Part shown: positions 7,686 through 15,897 of the stretch, piece by piece
Numbering within the stretch: position 1 is the first letter of the stretch
How the letters are laid out: the number at the start of each line of letters is the position of its first letter
Translations under genes and position numbers: made by a program
Source of the DNA: Gordonia insulae
Lineage (GTDB): Bacteria; Actinomycetota; Actinomycetes; Mycobacteriales; Mycobacteriaceae
NCBI RefSeq assembly: GCF_003855095.1
Contig: NZ_CP033972.1
Location: 3,782,001-3,846,000 of the forward strand
Direction: 5' to 3'
DNA: 64,000 nucleotides
The notes under the pieces: model-generated
What the model was told of the DNA's origin: nothing
Database searches by the model: none
Seen by the model: only the letters and a program-made list of their open reading frames with translations

Positions 7686-8534
7686 TCAGCGCCAACGGAT
7701 GGCTGCACCGCGATCGAGCGCGGCCACAGCACCCGACACGGCGCTCTCGATCATCGCGCCCGCACTGAGTTGGCCTCCCACGAGTCGGGCGACGAGCGGC
7801 TTGGGTGCTTCCACCATGGTGATCTCCGCGTCCGGATATCGCTCGGCGACGACCGACCGCATCACCCCGATCGCATCGACCAGACCGACCTCGACGGCCC
7901 GCGTGCCGACCCAGATGTCGCCGCTGAACAACACGTCGTCGGGTGCGCTGAGCTTCTTGCCGCGACGTTGCCGGACCCAGCTCTTGAACTCGTCGTGCAG
8001 CTGCCCCTGCAGACCCTCGAGCCACGCCACGTCCTCGGGTCGCTCCGGGGAGAACGTATCGAGGCGGGCCTTGTTGTCGCCCGCCGTGTAGAGGCGCCGT
8101 TCCACGCCGAAGCGCGTCAGCACATCGGACAGCCCGAACCCCGATGACACGACTCCGATCGAACCCACCATCGAGGTGTGCGCTGCGAAGATCTCGTCGG
8201 CCGCGCATGCGATCCAGTAACCGCCCGACGCGGCGACGTCCTCGCAGAACGCCAGCACCGGGACGCCCTTCTCCGCGGACAGCTGCCGAATGCGTTCGGC
8301 GATGTATTCGGACTGGGCCGGGGATCCGCCCGGCGAGTTGATGACCACGACGACCGCCTTCACGCGCTCGGTACCGAACGCGCGTTTGAGGACCGGCTCC
8401 AGCGAGTCGGTGGTGAGGCCGGGACGACCCATCCCACTCGCCCCGATCGGACCGTCGAGGCGGACCACCGCCACCCGATCACCGTGTGACCGCGACATCC
8501 GCTTGGTCACCCTCTTCCACGGTCCACCTGTCAT
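7686..8534 (-). CDS. S49 family signal-peptide-peptidase-like serine peptidase
   Basis: A 282-aa SppA/SohB-like protein of the short type. NSPGGSP, then FCEDVAASGGYWIACAAD with the catalytic Ser of the ASGGY motif, then MVGSIGV and a Lys-rich segment for the Ser-Lys dyad are visible. No clear N-terminal membrane helix or signal peptide is seen, unlike classic SppA, so it may be cytoplasmic or peripheral. Family members degrade cleaved signal peptides or membrane proteins. The ATG at 8534 is preceded by TACACT-N7, and the promoter is back-to-back with that of the VOC gene. Confidence 0.88.
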   Translation of the reverse strand: MTGGPWKRVTKRMSRSHGDRVAVVRLDGPIGASGMGRPGLTTDSLEPVLKRAFGTERVKAVVVVINSPGGSPAQSEYIAERIRQLSAEKGVPVLAFCEDVAASGGYWIACAADEIFAAHTSMVGSIGVVSSGFGLSDVLTRFGVERRLYTAGDNKARLDTFSPERPEDVAWLEGLQGQLHDEFKSWVRQRRGKKLSAPDDVLFSGDIWVGTRAVEVGLVDAIGVMRSVVAERYPDAEITMVEAPKPLVARLVGGQLSAGAMIESAVSGAVAALDRGAAIRWR

Positions 8535-8541
8535 GTCGCCG

Positions 8542-8547
8542 AGTGTA
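8542..8547 (-). promoter_or_regulatory. -10 hexamer TACACT of S49 peptidase gene, leaderless
   Basis: On the minus strand TACACT is followed by 7 bases and ATG 8534. It faces the VOC-gene promoter; only 59 bp separate the two start codons. Confidence 0.55.
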
Positions 8548-8581
8548 GTGCGGATGCCGGCCGCCCCGACGCCGCCGACAT

Positions 8582-8587
8582 TAGACT
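8582..8587 (+). promoter_or_regulatory. -10 hexamer TAGACT of VOC gene, leaderless
   Basis: TAGACT is followed by TTGCGC and then GTG 8594, placing transcription and translation start together. Confidence 0.5.
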
Positions 8588-8593
8588 TTGCGC

Positions 8594-9346
8594 GTGCACA
8601 TCCGATGGCTCACCGCCTTCCTCGACTTCCCGGTCGACCAGTTCGGTGCCGAGGTCACCTTCTGGCGTGCGATCGCGGGCAGCACCGTGTCCCCGCCGCG
8701 GGGCGAACACCGCGAGTTCGCCTCCCTCGAGCCGTTCAACGGCGATCCGCACCTGCGGGTGCAACGTGTCGACGACGGACCCGGCGGAATCCACCTCGAT
8801 CTGCACGTCGAGGACCCGCGGGCCGCGGCGGCAGAGGCGATCGCTCTGGGCGCCAACGTGGTTCGTGATGACATGCAGGGCGACTACCTGTCGCTGGAGT
8901 CACCCGGCGGCTTCGTGTTCTGTCTCGTCGAATGGCACGGCGAATCGGAGCGTTCCCGACCGATCCGCTGGCCCGGTGACACCATCAGCATCATCGACCA
9001 GGTCTGCATCGACGTCCCCGACGGGCTGTTCGACCGCGAGGTGACGTTCTGGGCGCAGCTGACCGCCCGGCCGACCGAGCCCACCAGCCGTCCGGAGCTG
9101 GTGCGGCTGGCCCGCGATCCCGCGCTCGCCATCGGCCTGCTCTTGCAGCGCAACGGAATCGATGACGAATCCACCTTTGCCACAGGACATCTCGACCTGG
9201 CCGCGACGGCTGTCGAGGACGAGATGGCCCGCCACGAGGACTGGGGTGCGCGGATGGTCGAGCGCCTGCCCAACTGGACGGTGATGGCCGACCCGGTCGG
9301 TCGCCGATACTGCATCACCAGCCGCAACCCGCGCACCGGGAAGTGA
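8594..9346 (+). CDS. VOC superfamily (glyoxalase-like) protein
   Basis: A 250-aa protein with two vicinal-oxygen-chelate-like halves, the first about residues 1-115 (ending YLSLESPGGFVFCLVEW) and the second about 130-245 (ending PVGRRYCITSRNP). The GGFVFCLVEW-type strand is typical of VOC domains. Metal-ligand positions are not clear enough to name an activity; members include glyoxalases, dioxygenases and resistance proteins. GTG 8594 is preferred to TTG 8588 because of the -10 hexamer 6 bases before it. Confidence 0.72.
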   Translation: MHIRWLTAFLDFPVDQFGAEVTFWRAIAGSTVSPPRGEHREFASLEPFNGDPHLRVQRVDDGPGGIHLDLHVEDPRAAAAEAIALGANVVRDDMQGDYLSLESPGGFVFCLVEWHGESERSRPIRWPGDTISIIDQVCIDVPDGLFDREVTFWAQLTARPTEPTSRPELVRLARDPALAIGLLLQRNGIDDESTFATGHLDLAATAVEDEMARHEDWGARMVERLPNWTVMADPVGRRYCITSRNPRTGK

Positions 9347-9352
9347 CGCAGA

Positions 9353-10423
9353 TCAGTCAGCTGTATCGCAGAACTGCTGCAGCCGCTGCACTTCGGAGTC
9401 GAGGTCGCGTCGGTCTCCGGAAGCGAGGTCGGTCATCATGTCGGTGACCACCCGGCCGTGGTCGAGCCGCCAGGTGCCGGCCAGACGCCCGTCCACGAGG
9501 ATGAAACCGGGAGACCTGCCGTTCACGGTGATGGTGCTCCGATAGCGGTCATCGTCGGCTACCCGCCGTCGATCCGCCTGCGCGACAATCACATTGTCGA
9601 ACGGAGCGATCAGACGGAGTGGGGCCGGCGTGTCCCCGTCGATGATGTCGAGACCATCGAGATCGAAGAGTTTCTCCCCGGCCGGACCTTCCATCGCGAC
9701 GAGTTCCCAGTCTGATTCCATCTCCTCGACCAGCGACGTGAGCCGGGTGAGTCCACACCAGCTCTGGATGCCCTTGACAGTGGCCGGCCCGAACCCGCGC
9801 AGGTAGAGGCGGATCAGATCCTTGCGGGCCTCGTCGCCGGTCACGGCGGGCGCACCGGGACCGATCCAGTCGTCGAACAGCTGGTAGGTCGGTGCCGCCG
9901 AACCCTGCCAGAGGCCACGGGGAGGGATCTGCACCAGCGGAAGTCCGCATCGCGCCACCGCAACGAGTGTCGACGGGATGTCATCCGGATGACGTTGCGC
10001 CAGTTCCCTGCCCAGCGCGGCGCCCGACATCGCCTGCCCGGAGAGCAGCTCGGTGGCCTCGGCGAGTACGTCGTGGGCGCGGGTGCCGCGCAGACGACGC
10101 TCGTGGATCGCGACCTCGGTGTCGAGCGTCGGCTGCGCGATCGGGCGTAACCACCGCGCGTCCTCGGCGTCGATGAGGAAGATGGTGGACCTCAGCAGTG
10201 CGATCCGGACCACCTCACGGTCGGTGAGCAGTTCGTCGAGCTCAGTGGGGTCGAAATCCTTTATGCGTGACCATAATCCGAAGAACGGGGCCTTCGGCTC
10301 CTGCGCCTGCAGGCCGACGCAGCGGTCGAGGACCTCGATCGCGTCCTCGTCGACGCGGGTCAGCAGATGCTGACGATGCAGCAGGGTCCGATTCCACTGA
10401 CCCGTCGTGATCCGATCGGCCAC
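9353..10423 (-). CDS. AlkZ-like winged-helix DNA glycosylase (HTH_42 family)
   Basis: The 356-aa product belongs to the winged-helix family PF06224 (HTH_42), which includes the interstrand-crosslink glycosylase AlkZ and YcaQ. The segment CVGLQAQEPKAP carries a QxQ motif at residues 39 and 41, the same place as the catalytic glutamines of Streptomyces AlkZ; YcaQ enzymes have QxD. The C-terminal part shows FDNVIVAQADRRR and a strand-rich region. It follows msrA by 3 bp on the same strand and starts with GTG, suggesting a damage-repair operon. Activity on alkylated or crosslinked DNA is inferred from the motif. Confidence 0.8.
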   Translation of the reverse strand: MADRITTGQWNRTLLHRQHLLTRVDEDAIEVLDRCVGLQAQEPKAPFFGLWSRIKDFDPTELDELLTDREVVRIALLRSTIFLIDAEDARWLRPIAQPTLDTEVAIHERRLRGTRAHDVLAEATELLSGQAMSGAALGRELAQRHPDDIPSTLVAVARCGLPLVQIPPRGLWQGSAAPTYQLFDDWIGPGAPAVTGDEARKDLIRLYLRGFGPATVKGIQSWCGLTRLTSLVEEMESDWELVAMEGPAGEKLFDLDGLDIIDGDTPAPLRLIAPFDNVIVAQADRRRVADDDRYRSTITVNGRSPGFILVDGRLAGTWRLDHGRVVTDMMTDLASGDRRDLDSEVQRLQQFCDTAD

Positions 10424-10426
10424 CGT

Positions 10427-11131
10427 TCAGGCGGCCGGGTAGTGCAGCCCGGTGGCGGCGTGGCAGCGATAGCCGTTCGGATGTTTGGCGAGGTACTGCT
10501 GGTGATGGTCCTCGGCGTAGTAGAAATGACCGTCGCCGGCCTCGGCGAGCGACGTGATCTCCGTGGTGATCGGCCCCAGCCCGGCGTCGGCGAGCACCGC
10601 GCCGAATCTCTCCGCCGTCGACCGGGCGAGCTCGGCATCCGCCTCGGACACCGTGTAGATCGCCGAACGATATTGGGTCCCGACGTCGTTCCCCTGCCGC
10701 ATCTCCTGCGTGGGATCGTGGGTCTCCCAGAAGATCTTCAGCACGCCCTCGAGGTCGATGACCGCAGGGTCGAACACCACGAGAGCCGACTCGGTGTGCC
10801 CGGTTCGGGCGGTGCAGACCTCCTCGTAGGACGGGTTCGGCGTGTACCCACCGGCGTAACCGACCGCCGTGGTCCAGACCCCGGGCACCTGCCAGAAGAT
10901 CTCCTCGACACCCCAGAAGCATCCGCCGGCGAGCACGACGGCGGACAGTCCGTCCGGGAATCGGCCGATGCCGTTGTCCACGGCGTCGGCGTCCCCGCGC
11001 ATCGGGTGGTGCAGCAGCAGGTGTTCGGCGGCCACCGGCACCGGGATAGTGCGGCCCGGCAGGGCTTCATCGGCGGAGATGAGTTGACGTTTGCGGGTTT
11101 GCCCGGAAAGTAGCTGGTCAAGCCAAGACAT
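10427..11131 (-). CDS. msrA: Peptide-methionine (S)-S-oxide reductase MsrA
   Basis: Reduces methionine S-sulfoxide in free and protein-bound form, repairing oxidative damage. The active site GGCFWGVEEIFW is present with the nucleophilic Cys near residue 71, followed by VGYAGGYTPNPSYEEVCTARTGHTE, split here only by description, which is the family core. The 234-aa length includes an N-terminal extension of about 60 residues as in actinobacterial MsrA. ATG 11131 is chosen because TAGGAT lies 7 bases upstream. It is the first gene of a pair with the AlkZ-like glycosylase. Confidence 0.93.
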   Translation of the reverse strand: MSWLDQLLSGQTRKRQLISADEALPGRTIPVPVAAEHLLLHHPMRGDADAVDNGIGRFPDGLSAVVLAGGCFWGVEEIFWQVPGVWTTAVGYAGGYTPNPSYEEVCTARTGHTESALVVFDPAVIDLEGVLKIFWETHDPTQEMRQGNDVGTQYRSAIYTVSEADAELARSTAERFGAVLADAGLGPITTEITSLAEAGDGHFYYAEDHHQQYLAKHPNGYRCHAATGLHYPAA

Positions 11132-11138
11132 GCGCCCG

Positions 11139-11144
11139 ATCCTA
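11139..11144 (-). promoter_or_regulatory. -10 hexamer TAGGAT of msrA, leaderless
   Basis: On the minus strand TAGGAT is followed by CGGGCGC and ATG 11131. Confidence 0.55.
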
Positions 11145-11213
11145 CGCCGACGACGGGAACCGCCGGGTTGATCGTTGTCCGCAGGTCTGCCTATCATGAC
11201 CACCACGTCGGGT

Positions 11214-11229
11214 TGTGACGACAGTCACT
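11214..11229. promoter_or_regulatory. CRP/GlxR-type operator
   Basis: TGTGA-N6-TCACT matches 9 of 10 consensus positions. It lies between msrA (leftward) and the small membrane-protein gene (rightward, start 84 bp from the site's first base) and could control either. Confidence 0.4.
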
Positions 11230-11297
11230 GCGATCCGGCCCCCGCAAGTCCAGCCCACGGCGCGCCTCGCCGTGATCAGCGACGACGAAGGGCTTTC

Positions 11298-11450
11298 ATG
11301 GCAACGCACGCGAGTTCCGATCTCCGCCGGGCCCTGGCCCCGCGGCCGAGTACTCCGCGCGCCACCTACAACGTCCGCTCCGCATGCGTGGGCACCACGA
11401 TCAGCATCCTCGGACTGATCGCTGTTCTCGTCGTCCTGATGCTCATCTGA
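11298..11450 (+). CDS. Small single-pass membrane protein, 50 aa
   Basis: A 50-residue protein with a basic, Pro/Arg-containing N-terminal half and one C-terminal hydrophobic helix (about residues 33-50, SILGLIAVLVVLMLI). GAAGGG sits about 6 bases before ATG 11298. The positive-inside pattern predicts a tail-anchored protein with the N-terminus in the cytoplasm. I do not recognise a family. It is upstream of sodA and downstream of a CRP-like site. Coding status is plausible rather than proven. Confidence 0.45.
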   Translation: MATHASSDLRRALAPRPSTPRATYNVRSACVGTTISILGLIAVLVVLMLI

Positions 11451-11483
11451 TCTCCGTCGACACGTCGCTTCGCCGAGGTCAAT

Positions 11484-11503
11484 ACTTCAACCGCACTTGA
11501 AGT
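11484..11503. promoter_or_regulatory. Inverted repeat upstream of sodA
   Basis: ACTTCAA-CCGCAC-TTGAAGT is a perfect 7-bp inverted repeat with a 6-bp spacer, about 130 bp before the sodA start. Size and symmetry fit a dimeric regulator such as a MerR/SoxR-type or other redox regulator; the identity is inferred only. Confidence 0.4.
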
Positions 11504-11632
11504 GGATTCCGTCGCACTGTTTGCAATCCCCCATGCAGTGGGTAAGGGTGGAAGTACTCGCGTGGTCGGCGTCGAACGCCGCAGCTTGATGCGCGCAGAG
11601 TGAGTACGAGCACAACCTCAGAGAGGAATATC

Positions 11633-12262
11633 GTGGCTGAATACACCTTGCCGGATCTCCCGTATGACTACGCGGCGCTCGAGCCGCACATCTCCGGCAG
11701 GATCATGGAGCTCCATCACGACAAGCACCATGCCACCTACGTCAAGGGCGCAAACGACACACTCGAGAAGCTGGCCGCGGCCCGCGACGACGAGACGATC
11801 GCCGGCAAGGTCTACGGGCTCTCGGCGACCCTTTCGTTCCACCTCGGTGGTCACACCAACCACTCGATCTTCTGGAAGAACTTGTCCCCCAACGGTGGCG
11901 ACAAGCCCGAAGGCGACCTCGCCGCTGCCATCGACGACCAGTTCGGTGGCTTCGACAAGTTCAAGGCCCACTTCACCGCGGCCGCCACCACCCTGCAGGG
12001 CAGTGGCTGGGCCATCCTGGGCTACGACACCATCGGCAAGAACCTGGTGATCCTGCAGCTCACCGACCAGAGTGGCAACATCCCGGCGGCCATCATCCCG
12101 GTCGTCATGCTCGACATGTGGGAGCACGCCTTCTACCTCGACTACCAGAACGTCAAGCCGGACTACGTCAAGGCCTGGTGGAACGTCGTCAACTGGGCTG
12201 ATGCGGCGGAGCGTTTCGCCACCGCGAGCAGCAAGGGTGCGGGCCTGATCGTCCCCGCCTGA
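11633..12262 (+). CDS. sodA: Superoxide dismutase, Mn/Fe family
   Basis: Converts superoxide to O2 and H2O2. The 209-aa protein has the metal ligands in [12 protein letters not shown] (first His), [14 protein letters not shown] (second His) and [11 protein letters not shown] (Asp and His), and the C-terminal WWNVVNW. There is no signal peptide, although mycobacterial SodA can be exported without one. GTG 11633 is used because AGAGAGGA lies upstream; an ATG-like extension of 11 codons has no site. Mn versus Fe cannot be settled by eye. A strong hairpin follows the stop. Confidence 0.95.
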   Translation: MAEYTLPDLPYDYAALEPHISGRIMELHHDKHHATYVKGANDTLEKLAAARDDETIAGKVYGLSATLSFHLGGHTNHSIFWKNLSPNGGDKPEGDLAAAIDDQFGGFDKFKAHFTAAATTLQGSGWAILGYDTIGKNLVILQLTDQSGNIPAAIIPVVMLDMWEHAFYLDYQNVKPDYVKAWWNVVNWADAAERFATASSKGAGLIVPA

Positions 12263-12276
12263 TACCGCAGTTCACC

Positions 12277-12318
12277 AGAATTGCCGCCCTCCCCGGTACC
12301 GGGTGGGGCGGCAATTCT
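12277..12318. terminator. Bidirectional hairpin terminator after sodA
   Basis: AGAATTGCCGCCC (12277-12289) pairs perfectly with GGGCGGCAATTCT (12306-12318), a 13-bp stem with a GC-rich loop. It lies between the converging sodA and ABZJ_00895-family genes and can end both. Confidence 0.8.
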
Positions 12319-12322
12319 CGTC

Positions 12323-12772
12323 TCAGCGTGTCCGCGCCTGCCGCTTGTCCTGCGCGACCAGCGCGCGTCGGGTCATCCAGCCGTAGCCGAACCAGATGAG
12401 CAGATAGGTGAGCAGCGCCCCGACCACCAACGCGATCGTAAGAATCACCGCGAGATCGCCCCGCGACAGCACGTCGTCGACCACTCCCGGACTCGCGACA
12501 GAGACCACCGCCAACGCGAGGATCGTGATGATCATCGCGACCGCGAACGACATCCAGATCAACCGTCGACGCTCCTCCGGCGTCGGCACTCGACCGTGAT
12601 CCTTCACGAACTGTCCACCCGAGGTGGACGCGGCCAACATCGGGACGATCGCGGAGACACCGCCGCCGATGTCGAGGAACGACCCCACGACGGCGAGGAC
12701 CACCCCGAGGACGACGTAGGAACCGACGAACCACGCTATGTAGCGACCGAGTGACATCGGGCAATTCTGCAT
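12323..12772 (-). CDS. ABZJ_00895-family small membrane protein
   Basis: A 149-aa protein with four predicted transmembrane helices (YIAWFVGSYVVLGVVLAVV, an internal SAIVPMLAAS segment, LIWMSFAVAMIITILALAVV and LAVILTIALVVGALLTYLLIW), matching the ABZJ_00895 family of small inner-membrane proteins. The conserved Arg/Pro segment RVPTPEERRRLIW separates the helix pairs. A second ATG 5 codons in is an alternative start. Function unknown. It is transcribed toward sodA and shares its terminator. Confidence 0.7.
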   Translation of the reverse strand: MQNCPMSLGRYIAWFVGSYVVLGVVLAVVGSFLDIGGGVSAIVPMLAASTSGGQFVKDHGRVPTPEERRRLIWMSFAVAMIITILALAVVSVASPGVVDDVLSRGDLAVILTIALVVGALLTYLLIWFGYGWMTRRALVAQDKRQARTR

Positions 12773-12840
12773 CGCCCCGGTCGGTCACACGATCTGGGTG
12801 CCCGCGATGTCCGTTGGTCGAACGACCCGACCCCGACGTG

Positions 12841-13590
12841 TCAGAGCAGGATGGTCGCGACGATCGCACCCGCACAGGCGATCCCGACCACGATGAGGAC
12901 CACCGCATCGGCCCGTCCCGGTCGCGACGGGTAGGCCGTCAGGCGGCCGGTGCCACCGCGCGCGGTGATCGCCTCCGCCATCTCGGCACTGCGCCGCAAC
13001 GCGCTCGACATCGCTGCGGTGATCATGTCGACCACGCCCATCTCGGCGGCGGGATGCCCGCTGCGCGCCGGCGCCGACGGTCGTAACCGGTGCGCCGCAC
13101 GGAGCATGCGCAACTCGTCGATGAGCATCGGCAGCCCGCGCAGACAGAGCGCGATCGCAACCGCCCACTCATCGACCGGCAGGCGCAGGAATCGCAGCGG
13201 GCGCATCAATGTCGCGATCGCCGGGGCGACCTCGGCCATCGGCGTCGTCCAGATCACCAGGATCGAACTGGCCACGAGGACCAGTCCCAGGGTGACCGCC
13301 CGCAGGTAGACGACCAGGGCGGGTGGCCCGAACGCGAGGTTGAGCGCTCCGCCCGCGATGATCAGACCCCAGAACCACCAGGGCGGCCGGGGAATCGCGC
13401 CCAGCGGGATACCCGCGGTGATCGCGGTCAGCACCACCACCGCCGCCACCAGCCCGAGCGCGGGCCAGGACGGCAGCACCCAGGTCATCACCCCGAGCGC
13501 CAGCACGATGATCAGCTTGGTGCCCGCCCAGAGTCGGTGGACCAATGAGTCGCCCGGCACCTGCCGCAGGGGAACGGTCTGCACACTCAT
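12841..13590 (-). CDS. ECF transporter T component (EcfT/CbiQ-like)
   Basis: The 249-aa membrane protein has an N-terminal group of helices and a C-terminal cytoplasmic part containing the two coupling-helix motifs of EcfT in the form ARG (AEAITARGGTGRL) and an upstream ALCLRGLPML region. It joins the substrate-binding S component to the two ATPases in an energy-coupling-factor vitamin or metal importer. Its ATG overlaps the stop of the fused ATPase gene (ATGA), so one of each is made from a coupled message. Confidence 0.85.
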   Translation of the reverse strand: MSVQTVPLRQVPGDSLVHRLWAGTKLIIVLALGVMTWVLPSWPALGLVAAVVVLTAITAGIPLGAIPRPPWWFWGLIIAGGALNLAFGPPALVVYLRAVTLGLVLVASSILVIWTTPMAEVAPAIATLMRPLRFLRLPVDEWAVAIALCLRGLPMLIDELRMLRAAHRLRPSAPARSGHPAAEMGVVDMITAAMSSALRRSAEMAEAITARGGTGRLTAYPSRPGRADAVVLIVVGIACAGAIVATILL

Positions 13591-15860
13591 TCGACGACCT
13601 CCCGAGAGACAGGCGGAAGTGCCTGGGCATCAACGACTTCCGCACCGAGGGCCGGTGCGCCACCGTCTGGCGGTGGATGGTTCGGAATCGTGGTCAGGCT
13701 TCCCCCGGTCAACTGCACCCGACGGTTCACCACGACATCGAGATCGGTGAGGTCGTGGGAGATGATCACGATGGTCAACCCGTCGGCCCGCAGCCGGGCG
13801 AGCATCCCGACGATCTCGGCACGGGCGTACGGATCGACACCGGCCAACGGTTCGTCGAGGAGCAGGACCTTGGGACGGCGCGCGATGAGGCCCGCGAGCA
13901 CCACCCGGCGCATCTGACCGCCGCTGAGCGAATCGATCCGGCGCGCCGCCATGTCACGTGGCAGACCCACGGATTCGAGGACGCGGGCCACTTCGGCGGT
14001 GCCCACCTCGATCCCGCCGGCCGCCATGATCTCATCGCCGACGGTCTGCTTCTGCAGTTGCAGCCGGGCATGTTGGAAGGCCAGCGCGACGTCGCCGACC
14101 TGCCCGGCGACCGGCTTGCCGCGCAAGGTCGCCGTACCGACCGTCGGCGCGATGAGACCGGCCATGATCCAGGCCAGGGTGGTCTTGCCCGAGCCGTTGC
14201 CCCCGACGACGAGGACCCCGTCACCCTTGTGCACGGTGAGCGAGACGTCGCGCAACGCCTCGACCTGCCACGGCGAGCCCTTGAGATAGGTGTGGCCGAC
14301 GCCGTCGAGGACCAGGACCGGCTCGGTGGGCATGCTCCGATGGTCCGGCCCGTCGTGCGCATCCGGCGCGACGACGACCGGTTCCTCGACCGTGCCGGGC
14401 CGCGGAACCCATTGCGGCGGATGGGCGATCATCCGTCCGTGGTGCAGATGCACCACCCGATCGGCCGCCGCCGCCTCGGCGCCGCGATGCGTGATCAGCA
14501 CAACCGTCATGCCTCGCCGGTCGGATTCGGCCCGCTCGCTTCGCTCCCGGCGCCGGTCGGATTCGGCCCGCTCGCTTCGCTCCCGGCGCCGGTCGGATTC
14601 GGCCCGCTCGCTTCGCTCCCGGCGCCGGTCGGATTCGGCCCGCTCGCTTCGCTCCCGGCGCCGGGCCGGGAGGCCGGCGAGCAGCGCCAGCAGATCGTCC
14701 CGGCCGGTGGGGTCGACCATCGACGTCACCTCGTCGGCGATGAGCAACGCGGGTTCCCGGGCCAGCGCACCGGCGATCGCGAGTCGCTGCTGCTGTCCGC
14801 CGGACAGATCCGATGTCTCGCGGTCCCCCATGCCGGCCAGCCCCACTTCGGCCAGGAGTCCCTCGACGTCGACCTCGACACCGGGCGGCAATCCCCAGAC
14901 GACGTCGTCGGCGACTCGCGAACCGAGCATCTGAGTCTCCGGTCGCTGCAGCACCATCGCGGTGCCGCCGTGGCGGCCCAGCCCCGCCGTCCCGGGGCGG
15001 TCCACGGTGCCCGTCGTCGGGGCGCGGCCGGCGAGGATCTTCGCCAACGTCGACTTGCCCGATCCGTTGGCGCCGACGACCGCGACGAACTCCCCCGGGA
15101 CCAACCGGAGGTCGATGTCGTCGAGCACCAGCGGGCCGTCGGGACGGTAGCGGAACCCGATCCCGGACAACGTCAATGGCAACGGCCCGACCGTTTCGTC
15201 GGCGCCGATGGAGAGGTCACCGGCGTCGAGGGTGTCCTCGCTCGGGATGTCGGCCAGTCGACCGACCACGCCTCCGAGCATCCACCACGCGACCGCCAAC
15301 GACAACGCCGTGCCGAGCGCCCCCGACACCCACATCCAGATCCACCAGTCGTCGACCATGCTGTTGCCGAGTGACTCGATCGTGTCGGCGAGCCCGGAGA
15401 GTGCGGGAAAGTTGTTCAGCAGCTTGACCAGTCCGCCGACGGTGTTGCCGAGCGCCTCGAGGGCCAGTGTCCGCAACGGCACCAGGACCAGCAGCACCAG
15501 CACCGACAGACCGCCGATGATCGGCGACGCGATGATGCTCGCCACGGTGATCGTGCCGAGCCCCCGTCCTCTCCGCTTGGTGTCCCCGACGATGCCGCCG
15601 ATCAGCGCCGACCCGAGGACGGTGGCTGCCGCACCGGTCCCCGCCATGGCGAAACTGACCCCGGTCGCGGCAACGGATGCCGTGATGAGGGCGCGGGGTC
15701 GGGTACGGGCGGCGACGAGCGCCAACGGTACGGGCGCGAGCAGGCCGACGGCGGTGGCGAGCGGCACCACCGACGCGACCACGATCGCGGCGACGGTCAG
15801 CCCACCGAAGATGGCGATGGACGCCATCTCCATCGGGCGCAGCGGAGCAGAACTTCTCAC
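13587..15860 (-). CDS. ECF transporter fusion: membrane (S-like) domain plus two ABC ATPases
   Basis: A 757-aa polypeptide. Residues 1-210 hold about six transmembrane helices and look like an ECF substrate-binding (S) component. Two ATPase domains follow: the first with GANGSGKST, LSGGQQQR, LLIADEVTSMVDP; the second with GGNGSGKTT, LSGGQMRR, LLLDEPLAGVDP. With the adjacent EcfT this is a complete importer in two genes; the substrate is unknown. Between Walker B and the H-loop of the first ATPase sit four copies of the 12-residue repeat RRRERSERAESD, an in-frame insertion. The GTG start at 15860 is uncertain; ATG 15833 is an alternative. Confidence 0.87.
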   Translation of the reverse strand: MRSSAPLRPMEMASIAIFGGLTVAAIVVASVVPLATAVGLLAPVPLALVAARTRPRALITASVAATGVSFAMAGTGAAATVLGSALIGGIVGDTKRRGRGLGTITVASIIASPIIGGLSVLVLLVLVPLRTLALEALGNTVGGLVKLLNNFPALSGLADTIESLGNSMVDDWWIWMWVSGALGTALSLAVAWWMLGGVVGRLADIPSEDTLDAGDLSIGADETVGPLPLTLSGIGFRYRPDGPLVLDDIDLRLVPGEFVAVVGANGSGKSTLAKILAGRAPTTGTVDRPGTAGLGRHGGTAMVLQRPETQMLGSRVADDVVWGLPPGVEVDVEGLLAEVGLAGMGDRETSDLSGGQQQRLAIAGALAREPALLIADEVTSMVDPTGRDDLLALLAGLPARRRERSERAESDRRRERSERAESDRRRERSERAESDRRRERSERAESDRRGMTVVLITHRGAEAAAADRVVHLHHGRMIAHPPQWVPRPGTVEEPVVVAPDAHDGPDHRSMPTEPVLVLDGVGHTYLKGSPWQVEALRDVSLTVHKGDGVLVVGGNGSGKTTLAWIMAGLIAPTVGTATLRGKPVAGQVGDVALAFQHARLQLQKQTVGDEIMAAGGIEVGTAEVARVLESVGLPRDMAARRIDSLSGGQMRRVVLAGLIARRPKVLLLDEPLAGVDPYARAEIVGMLARLRADGLTIVIISHDLTDLDVVVNRRVQLTGGSLTTIPNHPPPDGGAPALGAEVVDAQALPPVSREVVE
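14515..14658. repeat. Four perfect 36-bp tandem repeats inside the ECF ATPase gene
   Basis: A 36-bp unit containing the core GCTCGCTTCGCTCCCGG is repeated four times without spacers. Each unit is 12 codons, so reading frame is kept and the protein gains a highly charged Arg/Glu-rich loop. Copy number of such arrays often varies between strains. Confidence 0.95.
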
Positions 15861-15897
15861 CCATCCAGTGTGCCTGGTGCGCCGGACATGGTCGGTC

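Noticed and set aside
14515..14658. Possible CRISPR array
   Set aside because: The repeats are contiguous with no spacers and lie in frame inside an ATPase gene; no cas genes nearby.
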